Source: Rhodobacterales bacterium 52_120_T64 (GTDB lineage Bacteria > Pseudomonadota > Alphaproteobacteria > Rhodobacterales > Rhodobacteraceae). From it: 64,000 bases of DNA. The stretch lies in NCBI GenBank assembly GCA_002162875.1, contig MABA01000009.1, positions 1 to 64,000 of the forward strand, given 5' to 3'. The notes under the pieces were generated by a model. The model was not told the origin of the DNA. It saw only the letters and a list, made by a program, of their open reading frames with translations, and made no database searches. The position numbers and the translations under genes are program-made. Positions within the stretch are counted from its first letter, which is position 1. The number at the start of each line of letters is the position of its first letter. Shown here in pieces: positions 8,761 to 16,626 of this stretch.

Positions 8761-9105
8761 ATGAACAAGCAAAACGACAATCCCGAAACTTTCCCACGGC
8801 TTGGACAAATACTGCTTTGGGTCGACAAAAAGAAGAATGTTGATCGGATAGTTTACGCGCTTTACGCAATTTGTGCGCTGCTTTTCGTGGCTGATTTTCT
8901 TTATCACAAACATACTGAAATTAAGGTCGAAGAAATCCCGGGATTTTACGCACTTTACGGTTTTTTCATGTGTGCGGCATTGGTGATATGTGCCAAAGGT
9001 TTGCGGCTGTTGCTGAAACGACCTGAAGATTACTACGCTCCATACGACACCCAATCCGAAGAGTACCCAGAAGACCAGTTGGAAAGGATCGATCACGATG
9101 CTTGA
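8761..9105 (+). CDS. Small two-helix membrane protein of the Mrp operon
   Basis: 114 residues, with an AGGAGAGG ribosome-binding site directly before ATG 8761. Two hydrophobic segments (about residues 29-46 and 63-82) are joined by a short charged loop. The C-terminal tail is acidic and Tyr-rich (PEDYYAPYDTQSEEYPE). I do not recognise a family. It overlaps the next gene by 8 bases and sits between two antiporter-like subunits, so it is probably an accessory subunit of the complex. Confidence 0.82.
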   Translation: MNKQNDNPETFPRLGQILLWVDKKKNVDRIVYALYAICALLFVADFLYHKHTEIKVEEIPGFYALYGFFMCAALVICAKGLRLLLKRPEDYYAPYDTQSEEYPEDQLERIDHDA

Positions 9106-10795
9106 GCAGATCCCTACGGCGTTCCTGTTTTTTGCCGCAGCAATCGTTCTTTTTGCTATCCCACAAGGGCGCGCACGTGCAGCCTTACTTTTAGTTGTGC
9201 CGGTTATTGCTGCATTGCACGTCTGGACCCTGCCCTTCGGTGTTTTCGCTCAAAAAGAGTTCTTCGGCTTTACGCTTGATCTTTTGCGCGTCGACAAACT
9301 ATCGCGCGTATTTGCACTGATTTTCACCATAGCGGCATTTTTGGGCAACCTTTACGCATGGCACGTACGTGACACAGTGCAACAAGTGGCGGCACTACTC
9401 TATGCTGGTTCCGCGATCGGTGCGGTATTCGCGGGCGATCTTATAACGCTATTTTTCTACTGGGAAGGCACAGCAATTGCTTCGGTTTTCCTGATCTGGG
9501 CACGTCGTACAGAAGGCGCGTTCAACACTGGCATGCGGTATCTGGTCGTCCAGATCGGCTCGGGTGTGGTTTTGATCGCTGGTGTTGCATTGATCTATCG
9601 TGAGACCGGGTCAATCGCGTTTGAATTGATGACACTAGGATCACTCGGCACTTGGTTGGTTTTTCTGTCTTTTGGGGTGAAAGCCGCGTTCCCGCTGCTA
9701 CACAACTGGTTACAAGACAGCTATTCAGCGGCGACTGTGACTGGCACGGTGATCCTTTCGGCGTTCACAACCAAACTGGCAATCTATGCGCTGGCGCGCG
9801 GTTTTGCTGGAACCGAGATTCTAATTTATATCGGTGCCATAATGACTCTGTTCCCGATATTCTTCGCCGTTATCGAGAATGACTTGCGGCGGGTACTTGC
9901 GTACAGTCTGAACAATCAGCTGGGATTCATGGTGGTGGGTATCGGTGTCGGAACCGAATTGGCGTTAAACGGAACCGCTGCACACGCCTTTGCACATATT
10001 CTATATAAGGCGCTGCTGTTTATGAGCATCGGTGCCGTGCTGTATCGTACCGGCACTGCCAAAGGTTCCGAGTTAGGCGGGCTTTATAGAACGATGCCCT
10101 TAACCATGATATTTTGTGTAGTTGGTGCGGCCGCGATCTCGGCATTTCCGCTGTTCTCTGGTTTCGTCTCCAAATCACTTATCCTGTCGGCTTCGGCGCA
10201 TGAAGGTCACTATATCGTCTGGGCGATCCTTTTGTTTGCATCCGCGGGTGTATTCCATCACTCGGGCATCAAGATACCGTACTTTGCCTTCTTCGCGCAT
10301 GACAGCGGACTACGTCCAAAAGAAGCACCTCGCCATATGTTGCTCGCGATGGGTTTCGCTGCGGCGCTGTCTATCGCCATCGGAGTTTTCCCATCAAACC
10401 TTTATGCGCTGTTGCCGTATGATGTCGAATATGTGCCTTACACGACGACTCACGTCATAACACAATTACAACTTCTCATGTTCTCCGCGCTCGCGTTCGC
10501 AGTGCTGGTCAGAACCGGCGTTTACCCACCAGAGCTTAAGTCCGTCAACTTAGATACCGACTGGACCTATCGACGCTTAATACCAAGAGTAATCATTGGC
10601 GTTCGCAAAGTCGTTTCGCGCTTATGGCAGATAAACAGTAATTTCTGGTTGCGTCGGATTAACAGTGCAATTTCGCGTCTCTACCATTCTCATGGGCCCG
10701 AAGGCCGTATTGCGCAGGTTTGGCCCACGGGTTCAATGGTGTTGTGGATTGCGATTTTGCTGGGTATCACCCTGATTGTAAACTTCGTCAGCTAG
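9098..10795 (+). CDS. Third antiporter-like subunit (NuoL/MrpA-D superfamily)
   Basis: 565 residues. The core contains the Glu of LFFYWEGTAIASVFL, the Lys of SFGVKAAFPLLHNWLQ and the Lys of AFTTKLAIYAL. The usual HxWLP..A...P motif is altered to HNWLQDSYSAATVT, lacking both prolines, so this subunit is divergent. After the core there is a linker with amphipathic helices and a final membrane helix (SMVLWIAILLGITLIVNF), reminiscent of the C-terminal lateral helix region of NuoL. It is the last clear gene of the Mrp operon. Confidence 0.88.
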   Translation: MLEQIPTAFLFFAAAIVLFAIPQGRARAALLLVVPVIAALHVWTLPFGVFAQKEFFGFTLDLLRVDKLSRVFALIFTIAAFLGNLYAWHVRDTVQQVAALLYAGSAIGAVFAGDLITLFFYWEGTAIASVFLIWARRTEGAFNTGMRYLVVQIGSGVVLIAGVALIYRETGSIAFELMTLGSLGTWLVFLSFGVKAAFPLLHNWLQDSYSAATVTGTVILSAFTTKLAIYALARGFAGTEILIYIGAIMTLFPIFFAVIENDLRRVLAYSLNNQLGFMVVGIGVGTELALNGTAAHAFAHILYKALLFMSIGAVLYRTGTAKGSELGGLYRTMPLTMIFCVVGAAAISAFPLFSGFVSKSLILSASAHEGHYIVWAILLFASAGVFHHSGIKIPYFAFFAHDSGLRPKEAPRHMLLAMGFAAALSIAIGVFPSNLYALLPYDVEYVPYTTTHVITQLQLLMFSALAFAVLVRTGVYPPELKSVNLDTDWTYRRLIPRVIIGVRKVVSRLWQINSNFWLRRINSAISRLYHSHGPEGRIAQVWPTGSMVLWIAILLGITLIVNFVS

Positions 10796-10803
10796 GCCAT
10801 TAC

Positions 10804-11580
10804 ATGGAAACCCCACTAGATAAATCATATGCAACGATGGAGGCGGACGAGACGCAAAGTTTGCGCTTCTATGAACGCCTAGCTGATGCCGAATTGTTTT
10901 TGATGCTGGAAGAAGAAGCCAGCGCAGATCGCGCCAGACCAATGATCTTCGATATCACCGACGGGGCTTTTGCCCTTGTGTTTGATCGTGAAGAGCGTCT
11001 AGCCGAATTCGTCGACACCCCTACCCCCTTTGTCGCAATGTCTGGCCGCCGTATTGCCAAAATACTCGCCGGTGAAGGGATTGGGATGGGGTTGAATTTA
11101 GGCGTGGCCCCTTCCAGCATGTTGATGCCACCAGGGACCGTCGATTGGTTGGATGATGTTTTGGGCGCCAAATCTATCGTGGCCACAGCAGTGCCGGAAC
11201 AGTTGCACCCGCCTAAAGGATTGCCCGAGACCCTGATAACGGCTCTCGATACCAAACTTGCGAACATGTCTGGTGTGGCTTCTACGGCATATCTCGTAGG
11301 GGTAACATATTTAGGTGCCCAGACAGGGCATATGTTGGCGATGATCGATGTATCGCAACCAGCGCAGGACGGTGTCGCTGAGGCCATTTCCGAAGCGCTT
11401 GCTTTCAGTGGCATTGAAGCCGGGCAATTAGATGTGACATTTCTTGATGGAAGCTCGCCGCATATCGAAGGCTTCGAAAACGTTGGCTTGAAGTTCGACA
11501 TACCCGACTTGGTTCTACCGACCTCTCCAAAACCCTTGGCGCCTGGAATGGATCCGCAAACACCACCTAAGCTGCGTTAA
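10804..11580 (+). CDS. SseB N-terminal domain family protein
   Basis: 258 residues from ATG 10804, nine bases after the Mrp operon's last stop, so possibly cotranscribed. The first 130 residues match the SseB_N pattern: AELFLMLEEE, FDITDGAFALVFDREERLAEF, and PFVAMSGRRIAKILAGEGIGMGLNL style segments. It has no signal peptide or membrane segment, so it is cytoplasmic. The SseB-family domain was first described in enhanced serine sensitivity proteins; the biochemical role is unknown. The end converges with the following minus-strand gene and overlaps it by four bases. Confidence 0.8.
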   Translation: METPLDKSYATMEADETQSLRFYERLADAELFLMLEEEASADRARPMIFDITDGAFALVFDREERLAEFVDTPTPFVAMSGRRIAKILAGEGIGMGLNLGVAPSSMLMPPGTVDWLDDVLGAKSIVATAVPEQLHPPKGLPETLITALDTKLANMSGVASTAYLVGVTYLGAQTGHMLAMIDVSQPAQDGVAEAISEALAFSGIEAGQLDVTFLDGSSPHIEGFENVGLKFDIPDLVLPTSPKPLAPGMDPQTPPKLR

Positions 11581-12023
11581 CGGTTCTTTTCCAGTAACTG
11601 CATCATATCGTGTTTGATAGCGCCAATAATTTCTTTACCAAGTTCTCCGCGAAGTTGTTCTTGCACCACTTCGCGGACCAAATCGCGCAACAGACCGTCG
11701 TCCATGACAGGGTTAGCAATCGCAAAGCTTTCGCCAGCTAGATTGGGCGTATCGTGGGGAACGCGGAAGCTTTTGTCGAGTATAAGGGTCTCGGGTTTGT
11801 TCTTTTTCACCCGCATATGGGGATGAAGAATAAAAATTTTGGCCGGCAGATTTGGTTGGCGTGTTGTCTGTTTTACAGGTTCAGGCTTGACCTTCCTAAG
11901 CTGGATTGGCGGCGTCTCTGCCTCTGAAAACTTCGCACGGGTTTCGTCGCGGACCATATTTCGAATGGCCGACAAAACGTCGCTCAAGTCTTCCTGCACC
12001 GGTTTTTCCACACGTCCTCGCAA
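11577..12023 (-). CDS. Small PopZ/DUF2497-like protein
   Basis: 148 residues. The N-terminus (EDLSDVLSAIRNMVRDE) resembles the start of DUF2497/PopZ proteins, and the C-terminus (LLRDLVREVVQEQLRGELGKEI) is a paired amphipathic helix of the kind used for PopZ oligomerisation. The middle is basic and probably disordered. Cytoplasmic, with no enzyme motif. The start is uncertain: TTG 12023 gives this length and GTG 12013 is an alternative. It lies downstream of tolC. Assignment to PopZ/DUF2497 is by pattern only. Confidence 0.65.
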   Translation of the reverse strand: MRGRVEKPVQEDLSDVLSAIRNMVRDETRAKFSEAETPPIQLRKVKPEPVKQTTRQPNLPAKIFILHPHMRVKKNKPETLILDKSFRVPHDTPNLAGESFAIANPVMDDGLLRDLVREVVQEQLRGELGKEIIGAIKHDMMQLLEKNR

Positions 12024-12074
12024 CTATCCATCTACAGGCAAATTAGCTGAGGTCGCGTTATTGCGTCAACCGCT

Positions 12075-13463
12075 TTAGTTCCAACGATCACCAATTGCAT
12101 CAAGGACTTTGCTGCCCGAGAAAGGTGCTGCTGCCTTGCTGGTTACAGCATCGAAGTTAACCTGAGGGTCATACGTCGGTATACCTAGATCAAGATTTTC
12201 GACTGTCAGAAGCCCCATTGAGGACAACAGGTTCAACGCAGCCACATATTCGTCGCGCTGCGCGGATGCCAGCGTTGATCTTGCAGACAACAAATCCTGC
12301 TCCGCGTCTAATAAATCCAGCGTGGTACGTGACCCCAGTCGCGTTTCTTCTTTGATTGCATCATATGCAATTTGTGACGCCTCGATCTCGAGGTTCGCCG
12401 CAACGATGGATGCCCGACCAACCCGGATATTCGCCCAAGAAGACGCTGTTGCCTGCCGGATCTGGCGCATGACATTTTGGGTTGTAGCTTTCCTGCTCTC
12501 GAATATTTGCGCCGCTGAACGGACCGAACTGGATAGCACACCACCATTATAGATCGGTAGCTGACCTCTTAGATAAACCGAAGCTTCCGTACCTTCGGAA
12601 TCGGCGGTTGAGCTAGAAAAGTTAGAATACTCCAAAGAGCTACCCAGCGTGACACTTCCCAGCCGTGCCGCGCGGGCGCGGGCTATATCGAATTCGGCAG
12701 CTTTTTCGGTAAACCGCGATGCCAATATCGCAGGGTGCTCCCGCATTGCAATTGATTCGGCCTCAGCCAATGAATTTGGTAGTTTTGGTAATGCCGGTGT
12801 TGCTTGCAGGTTCACAGGCTCGCCCCCCACAACCGCACGGTAAATCTCTTTGGACAGCGCCAAGCGACCAGAACTAGCCGCCAGACTTGTCTTGGTTGCT
12901 GCAAGTCGAGCTTGCACCAAGGCAACATCCGTACGCGTAACAGCCCCGACAGCAAAGCGATCTTGCATCGCTCTAACCTGTTGTTCAATAACAGCGACGT
13001 CATTTTGCGCTAGCGCGAGGAACTTTTGATCGCGCCGTACATCTAGGTAAGCCGTCGCTGCGCTAAGCAACACTGTTTGATCACTTGCCTTCAAGTTTTC
13101 GCGCGATGCGTAGACCATATTAGCCGCCGCACTCACCGCATCGGCTGTGCGCCCGCCATCGAAAAGAATCAAAGCAGCATCCAACGAAGCACTCGAAACG
13201 CTGGTCTCGTCATCAATAGCGTCAATATCGGCGGAATAAGACGCGGCACCAGACAGCGAAACCGAAGCGCGTTTGCCGGAACCGGCCTGAACAACAGATT
13301 CATCTTGCGAGCGAAGGCTTGCCCGGCTGACTTCTAGGGACGGGTTGGTTTGATACGCTTGTACCAAGGCCTCGTGCAACGTCACGGCAGAAGCACCGAG
13401 GGGCATCAGGGGAATGCTCGCAATTGCGGCAAACAAATACCAGTTTTTTAGCGTGCGCTGCAT
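12075..13463 (-). CDS. tolC: TolC family outer-membrane efflux channel protein
   Basis: 462 residues with a signal peptide ending about ASA-VTLHEAL (residue 26/27). The protein shows the duplicated TolC coiled-coil repeat pattern: LVQAYQTNPSLEVSRASL near the start, AVIEQQVRAMQDRFAVGAVTRTDV (first half) and ASQIAYDAIKEETRLGSRTTLDLLDAEQDLL (second half). It forms the outer-membrane channel for type I secretion or RND efflux. It follows pcm on the same strand, a pairing common in Rhodobacterales. No inner-membrane partner is adjacent. Confidence 0.93.
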   Translation of the reverse strand: MQRTLKNWYLFAAIASIPLMPLGASAVTLHEALVQAYQTNPSLEVSRASLRSQDESVVQAGSGKRASVSLSGAASYSADIDAIDDETSVSSASLDAALILFDGGRTADAVSAAANMVYASRENLKASDQTVLLSAATAYLDVRRDQKFLALAQNDVAVIEQQVRAMQDRFAVGAVTRTDVALVQARLAATKTSLAASSGRLALSKEIYRAVVGGEPVNLQATPALPKLPNSLAEAESIAMREHPAILASRFTEKAAEFDIARARAARLGSVTLGSSLEYSNFSSSTADSEGTEASVYLRGQLPIYNGGVLSSSVRSAAQIFESRKATTQNVMRQIRQATASSWANIRVGRASIVAANLEIEASQIAYDAIKEETRLGSRTTLDLLDAEQDLLSARSTLASAQRDEYVAALNLLSSMGLLTVENLDLGIPTYDPQVNFDAVTSKAAAPFSGSKVLDAIGDRWN

Positions 13464-13531
13464 TGTCGTCTCTCCATTGGGTATTTGTCATTTAGAGCAT
13501 GTCAGAGGTAGATCAAGGTTCTAGGAGGCAA

Positions 13532-14185
13532 TTAAAATGAAAAATTCGTTTCTCTAGCGAAACCCGTCAAAATTGGCGCAGTGGCATCAAATACCGTATC
13601 CCAACTGATCCCCGTAGGCGTTCGCACACCGACACGACACTGTCCACTTGGGCCATTGACAAAGATAGCAGCAATACGACCGCCGATCTTCAATTGAGCC
13701 AATAGGGAATCGGGCAAGACCTGAACGCCCCCTTCGACCACAATCACGTCATATGGCCCGTGTTCTGCAGCGCCATCGATCAGCGGACCGACATGAACCA
13801 CAGCGTTGTCAGCCGATTGTTCGCTCAAAGTCGTTTCGGCGATACCTGCCTGCACAGCACTGTCTTCTACCGCAATCACAGCCTCTGCCAAGCGCGCGAT
13901 CACTGCTGCGGAATATCCAAGTCCAGTGCCAATATCCAAAGCGAGCTCGTTGGGTTTTATGTTCAGTGATTCAAGCATCTTAGCAAGAACACGCGGTGCT
14001 AAAACCACACCGCCATCTTCAAGGCTTATGTGCTCACCTACATATGCCAAAGAGCGCATTTCTTGTGGTACATAAACCTCACGGGGAACATTCAACATCG
14101 CGTCTATAATAGGGTAAAGGGTTACATCCGACGGGCGAACTTGCCCGTCAACCATCGCGATTCGTGCGGCTTGGAAATCGATCAT
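13532..14185 (-). CDS. pcm: Protein-L-isoaspartate O-methyltransferase family
   Basis: 217 residues. The SAM-binding motif I is LALDIGTGLGYSAAVIA (about residues 80-96), and the PCMT substrate region IDAMLNVPREVYVP precedes it. The motif YDVIVVEGGVQVLP replaces the usual FDVILVNGAV-type segment. The enzyme family methylates L-isoaspartyl residues to start repair of aged proteins, but the Rhodobacterales TolC-linked members are divergent and activity is not certain. Cytoplasmic. The gene is about 70 bases upstream of tolC and probably in the same transcript. Confidence 0.85.
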   Translation of the reverse strand: MIDFQAARIAMVDGQVRPSDVTLYPIIDAMLNVPREVYVPQEMRSLAYVGEHISLEDGGVVLAPRVLAKMLESLNIKPNELALDIGTGLGYSAAVIARLAEAVIAVEDSAVQAGIAETTLSEQSADNAVVHVGPLIDGAAEHGPYDVIVVEGGVQVLPDSLLAQLKIGGRIAAIFVNGPSGQCRVGVRTPTGISWDTVFDATAPILTGFARETNFSF

Positions 14186-14324
14186 TTGAGTGGCCTTTTA
14201 AGTTGGGCGATTTGCCGTCTTTTGGCACATTTCCTCAGTGGGGGCAACTTGATCTGACAATTTGCGTTTGAAGCTTGCGCGCCCCTTTCGTGATTGTTAT
14301 AGCAATCGCGACCCTAAGGTGTCA

Positions 14325-14398
14325 GGCGAGTTGGCGGAGCGGTTACGCAGCGGATTGCAAATTCGTCTAGACCAGTTCGACTCTGGTACTCGCCTCCA
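14325..14398 (+). tRNA. tRNA-Cys (anticodon GCA)
   Basis: Complete cloverleaf: acceptor GGCGAGT/ACTCGCC, D arm GCGG..., anticodon stem GCGGA/TTCGT around the loop TTGCAAA (anticodon GCA), T arm ACCAG-TTCGACT-CTGGT. The discriminator is U and the 3' CCA is encoded. The length is 74 nt. The sequence closely follows bacterial tRNA-Cys. Confidence 0.97.
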
Positions 14399-15336
14399 CC
14401 TTTGGGTTCACTACACATTTTTCTCCACATTCCGCAGAAAACCACAAAGCCAGCTTGGTATACTTTTACTGTCGCAAGGGTTGTTCGAAAAAGTGCAGTT
14501 CCAACATAGGTTTTTGAACTCTATGTTGAAGCATGATTAATGATGCAGAATCATATATATGAATAGGGTGTTATCCCTCCCTCCCCTCGTTACATATTCA
14601 ACGCAAGTCCCGTCGCGGCGTGTCGACCAGTATCTGCTGACTTCACAAAATATCGACTAATAGGAAAGCTCTTAGGTTGCCCCCTACATCCTTGTTGGAA
14701 ATACAAAGTATTGGATTAAATCCCCATGAAGAACACAACCCTGTCACATCGATGTTTCAGTAGTTTTTCGACCTGTATTGAGAAAGGGTGATTTTTTCGT
14801 CTCTGTCGGATCTGGAATATGTTTTATGCCGATAATTTCCAGATCTCGGCGAAACATTCTAAATTTCGCGATCACCAAAATAGCATAAGCATGGAAGTTC
14901 ATAAGCTAAGCTGACACGGGTGAACGGAAATTTCAGGTTTTTTCAAGCAGTTACCTATGTGTTAATGTACAGACTTTCAGGATAAGAATATTGGCAATGT
15001 ATTTGTGTGTAATAAGATCATTGATCGCTGCTCGCTACGAGCGCTGTGGGTGCCGAGTTGGTCGGTCAGAAAACAGTGACGGACGAATGGTTCGAGTACG
15101 AGACCTCGTTTTCTCTATGGACGAAACGCCCTGCCTTAAGAACATGTCCTTCTTTGCGAATATCGGCAAATCGGAAGGGTTGATCGGCTCCACAGCAAAT
15201 CGTGCGTCAACCGAAACACCGCGGCTGCGTACCGGCAGCACCCCTGTGAGCTTGCGGCATATAAATTCGAATAAACGGTACTAAGATGGAGAGTTAATCA
15301 TTGTTCGGAACGGACCTATCCTAGCTTTTTTCCACT

Positions 15337-15379
15337 CCCATTTTGGCATATTCTGCGACTAAGGATATGCCAAAATGGG
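15337..15379. repeat. Perfect 15-bp inverted repeat
   Basis: CCCATTTTGGCATAT (15337-15351) is matched exactly by its reverse complement at 15365-15379, separated by 13 bases. No T-tract follows on either strand, so it is not an obvious intrinsic terminator. It lies about 100-200 bases upstream of a transposase-like fossil and could be a fragment of a mobile element or a protein-binding palindrome. Confidence 0.7.
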
Positions 15380-15479
15380 GATCAAGGCGCCTTCCGACTA
15401 ATTGTTGCGGCGCGATAATGTGACTGTCACAACGACAACTATTAGAAAACGCTTTGGAAGTTTTCGAATGCAACAATGT

Positions 15480-15587
15480 CAGAATACCGCCGACCCGCAC
15501 TGTCGATTTAATGGACGCCCACGAAAGCCATTACAGTATCAACTGCCAGCTGAAAAACTCGCGCGTGTGTTGCACGCGCCTAAATGA
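15480..15587 (+). pseudogene. Transposase C-terminal fossil (IS30/rve-like)
   Basis: The open frame ends RFNGRPRKPLQYQLPAEKLA plus about ten residues before TGA 15587. N-x-RPRK-x-L-x-Y-x-x-P-A-E is the characteristic C-terminal motif of IS30-family and related DDE transposases. Upstream residues in this frame do not resemble the catalytic core, so only the tail survives. This is a degenerate mobile-element remnant and no intact element ends could be assigned. The family call rests on one motif. Confidence 0.5.
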
Positions 15588-15861
15588 GGACCGCGCTTGC
15601 CAATCGCAACAATTCCCGCAAAGTTCATAGTGTACCACGTAGTGGGCGGCCGTCTTCTTTCGCAAATATCATGCCATCAAGCAGTTAGTTCAATTCTGGG
15701 CGCGCAGATAGCCGGTTGGATATCGAAATCAAAAAAAGGCTCCGGCCTAGTCGTCTGACAATTGGTTACGGATACTACCTGCAACAAGTTTTGGTGTAGA
15801 CACGATAAGTTCTCTTTAGAGTTCCAGCCTTCTGCCTGCCCGGCATTGTGAAGGCAGGCGT

Positions 15862-16278
15862 TTATTGAGGTTTTACAAAATAGTCGCGTTTCCAGTAAAT
15901 TACGATGATAAATAGTATACTAGCAATTGTTGGTACAAGAATTTGTGGTAATCCAAGCTGATCCCGAAAGCGAAAGAAGGCGACAGCGTTGTTAAGTATG
16001 AAAATACCGTTGTATGCGTACGCCCATCTTGTTGCCCATGGCTTTTTATTCCAAAGAGCAAACAAAAATGTCATCGGACCAACGACATCCAAAATCAAAA
16101 CTACAATGAGCGCCTTGGCTCCGTAAACGAAAACCCCTAAAAAGGGCAGTCCGTTTTCCATAAGATTCGGCATGTTCATTACCGCACCAACAGTCCATAG
16201 AACAAAAACAACAGACAGTATTTTTAGTGGTACTGGTATTGGCTTCCAACCTTTTGCTTCTTTTACAGCTGCTTCCAT
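15862..16278 (-). CDS. Small four-helix membrane protein, unknown function
   Basis: 138 residues starting at ATG 16278 with GGAGGAAACGG just upstream as ribosome-binding site. Four hydrophobic segments (about residues 18-36, 48-68, 80-96, 110-130) and a short basic C-terminus (YWKRDYFVKPQ) suggest an integral inner-membrane protein. I do not recognise the family. It is monocistronic, facing away from the multicopper oxidase gene, with decayed DNA downstream. Confidence 0.75.
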   Translation of the reverse strand: MEAAVKEAKGWKPIPVPLKILSVVFVLWTVGAVMNMPNLMENGLPFLGVFVYGAKALIVVLILDVVGPMTFLFALWNKKPWATRWAYAYNGIFILNNAVAFFRFRDQLGLPQILVPTIASILFIIVIYWKRDYFVKPQ

Positions 16279-16626
16279 GACCGTTTCCTCCGTCTACGCA
16301 TGCCTAACAAACCGCCGCGTTGTATATGTAGTGCCGCGATTATTAGTCAATTTGAGACCAACGGTACAATGATTGGGCACATTTGGAAATGGCAGGAGGA
16401 CCCGCCACATTCGATACAGATGCCAAAACTATCTAACGATCTAACAAATAGAACGTTCATGATGGAGGCCATTAAGGAACTGTAAGTTCGGTCCAACCGG
16501 ACAAATTCGGCATTCAAATGGTTACGCTTGCTCTCCAGAATCACAGGCAAATTTTCAGCAAAAATGCATCAACTTGCAAATGCCTCGCAATAACGATATG
16601 GTCGGGTGGAAAGTTATGGGTCAGGA
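16279..16626. other. Divergent intergenic region before the multicopper oxidase gene
   Basis: 348 bases between divergent genes. It contains short open frames (for example ending KLSNDLTNRTFMMEAIKEL at 16485) with no domain or ribosome-binding site that I trust. A GGTCCAACCGGAC segment at 16491-16503 is partly palindromic and could be a binding site. No riboswitch or known RNA fold was recognised. Confidence 0.35.

Larger units (their letters stand above)
14399..15861. other. Gene-poor decayed region after tRNA-Cys
   Basis: About 1.46 kb without a convincing intact gene. The longest frames (for example 14991-15284 and its minus-strand counterpart) show no ribosome-binding site or recognisable domain. 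Recognisable items are a short inverted repeat CAACATAG/CTATGTTG near 14502-14529, a perfect 15-base inverted repeat at 15337-15379 and a transposase-like fragment ending at 15587. A GCCTGCC/GGCAGGC hairpin at about 15834-15858 lies just downstream of the stop of the minus-strand membrane-protein gene. The setting beside a tRNA fits an old insertion site. Confidence 0.5.

Noticed and set aside
8740-9096. 118-codon minus-strand frame opposite the small Mrp-operon protein
   Set aside because: It is the antisense of a gene with a good ribosome-binding site and operon overlap; its composition is not protein-like.
14991-15284. 97-codon forward frame in the region after tRNA-Cys, with a 68-codon frame on the other strand
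   Set aside because: Neither has a ribosome-binding site, a domain or protein-like composition that I trust; they overlap each other and lie in decayed DNA.
16300-16485. 61-codon forward frame before the multicopper oxidase gene
   Set aside because: No ribosome-binding site or recognisable domain, and it overlaps the start region of the divergent membrane protein gene.
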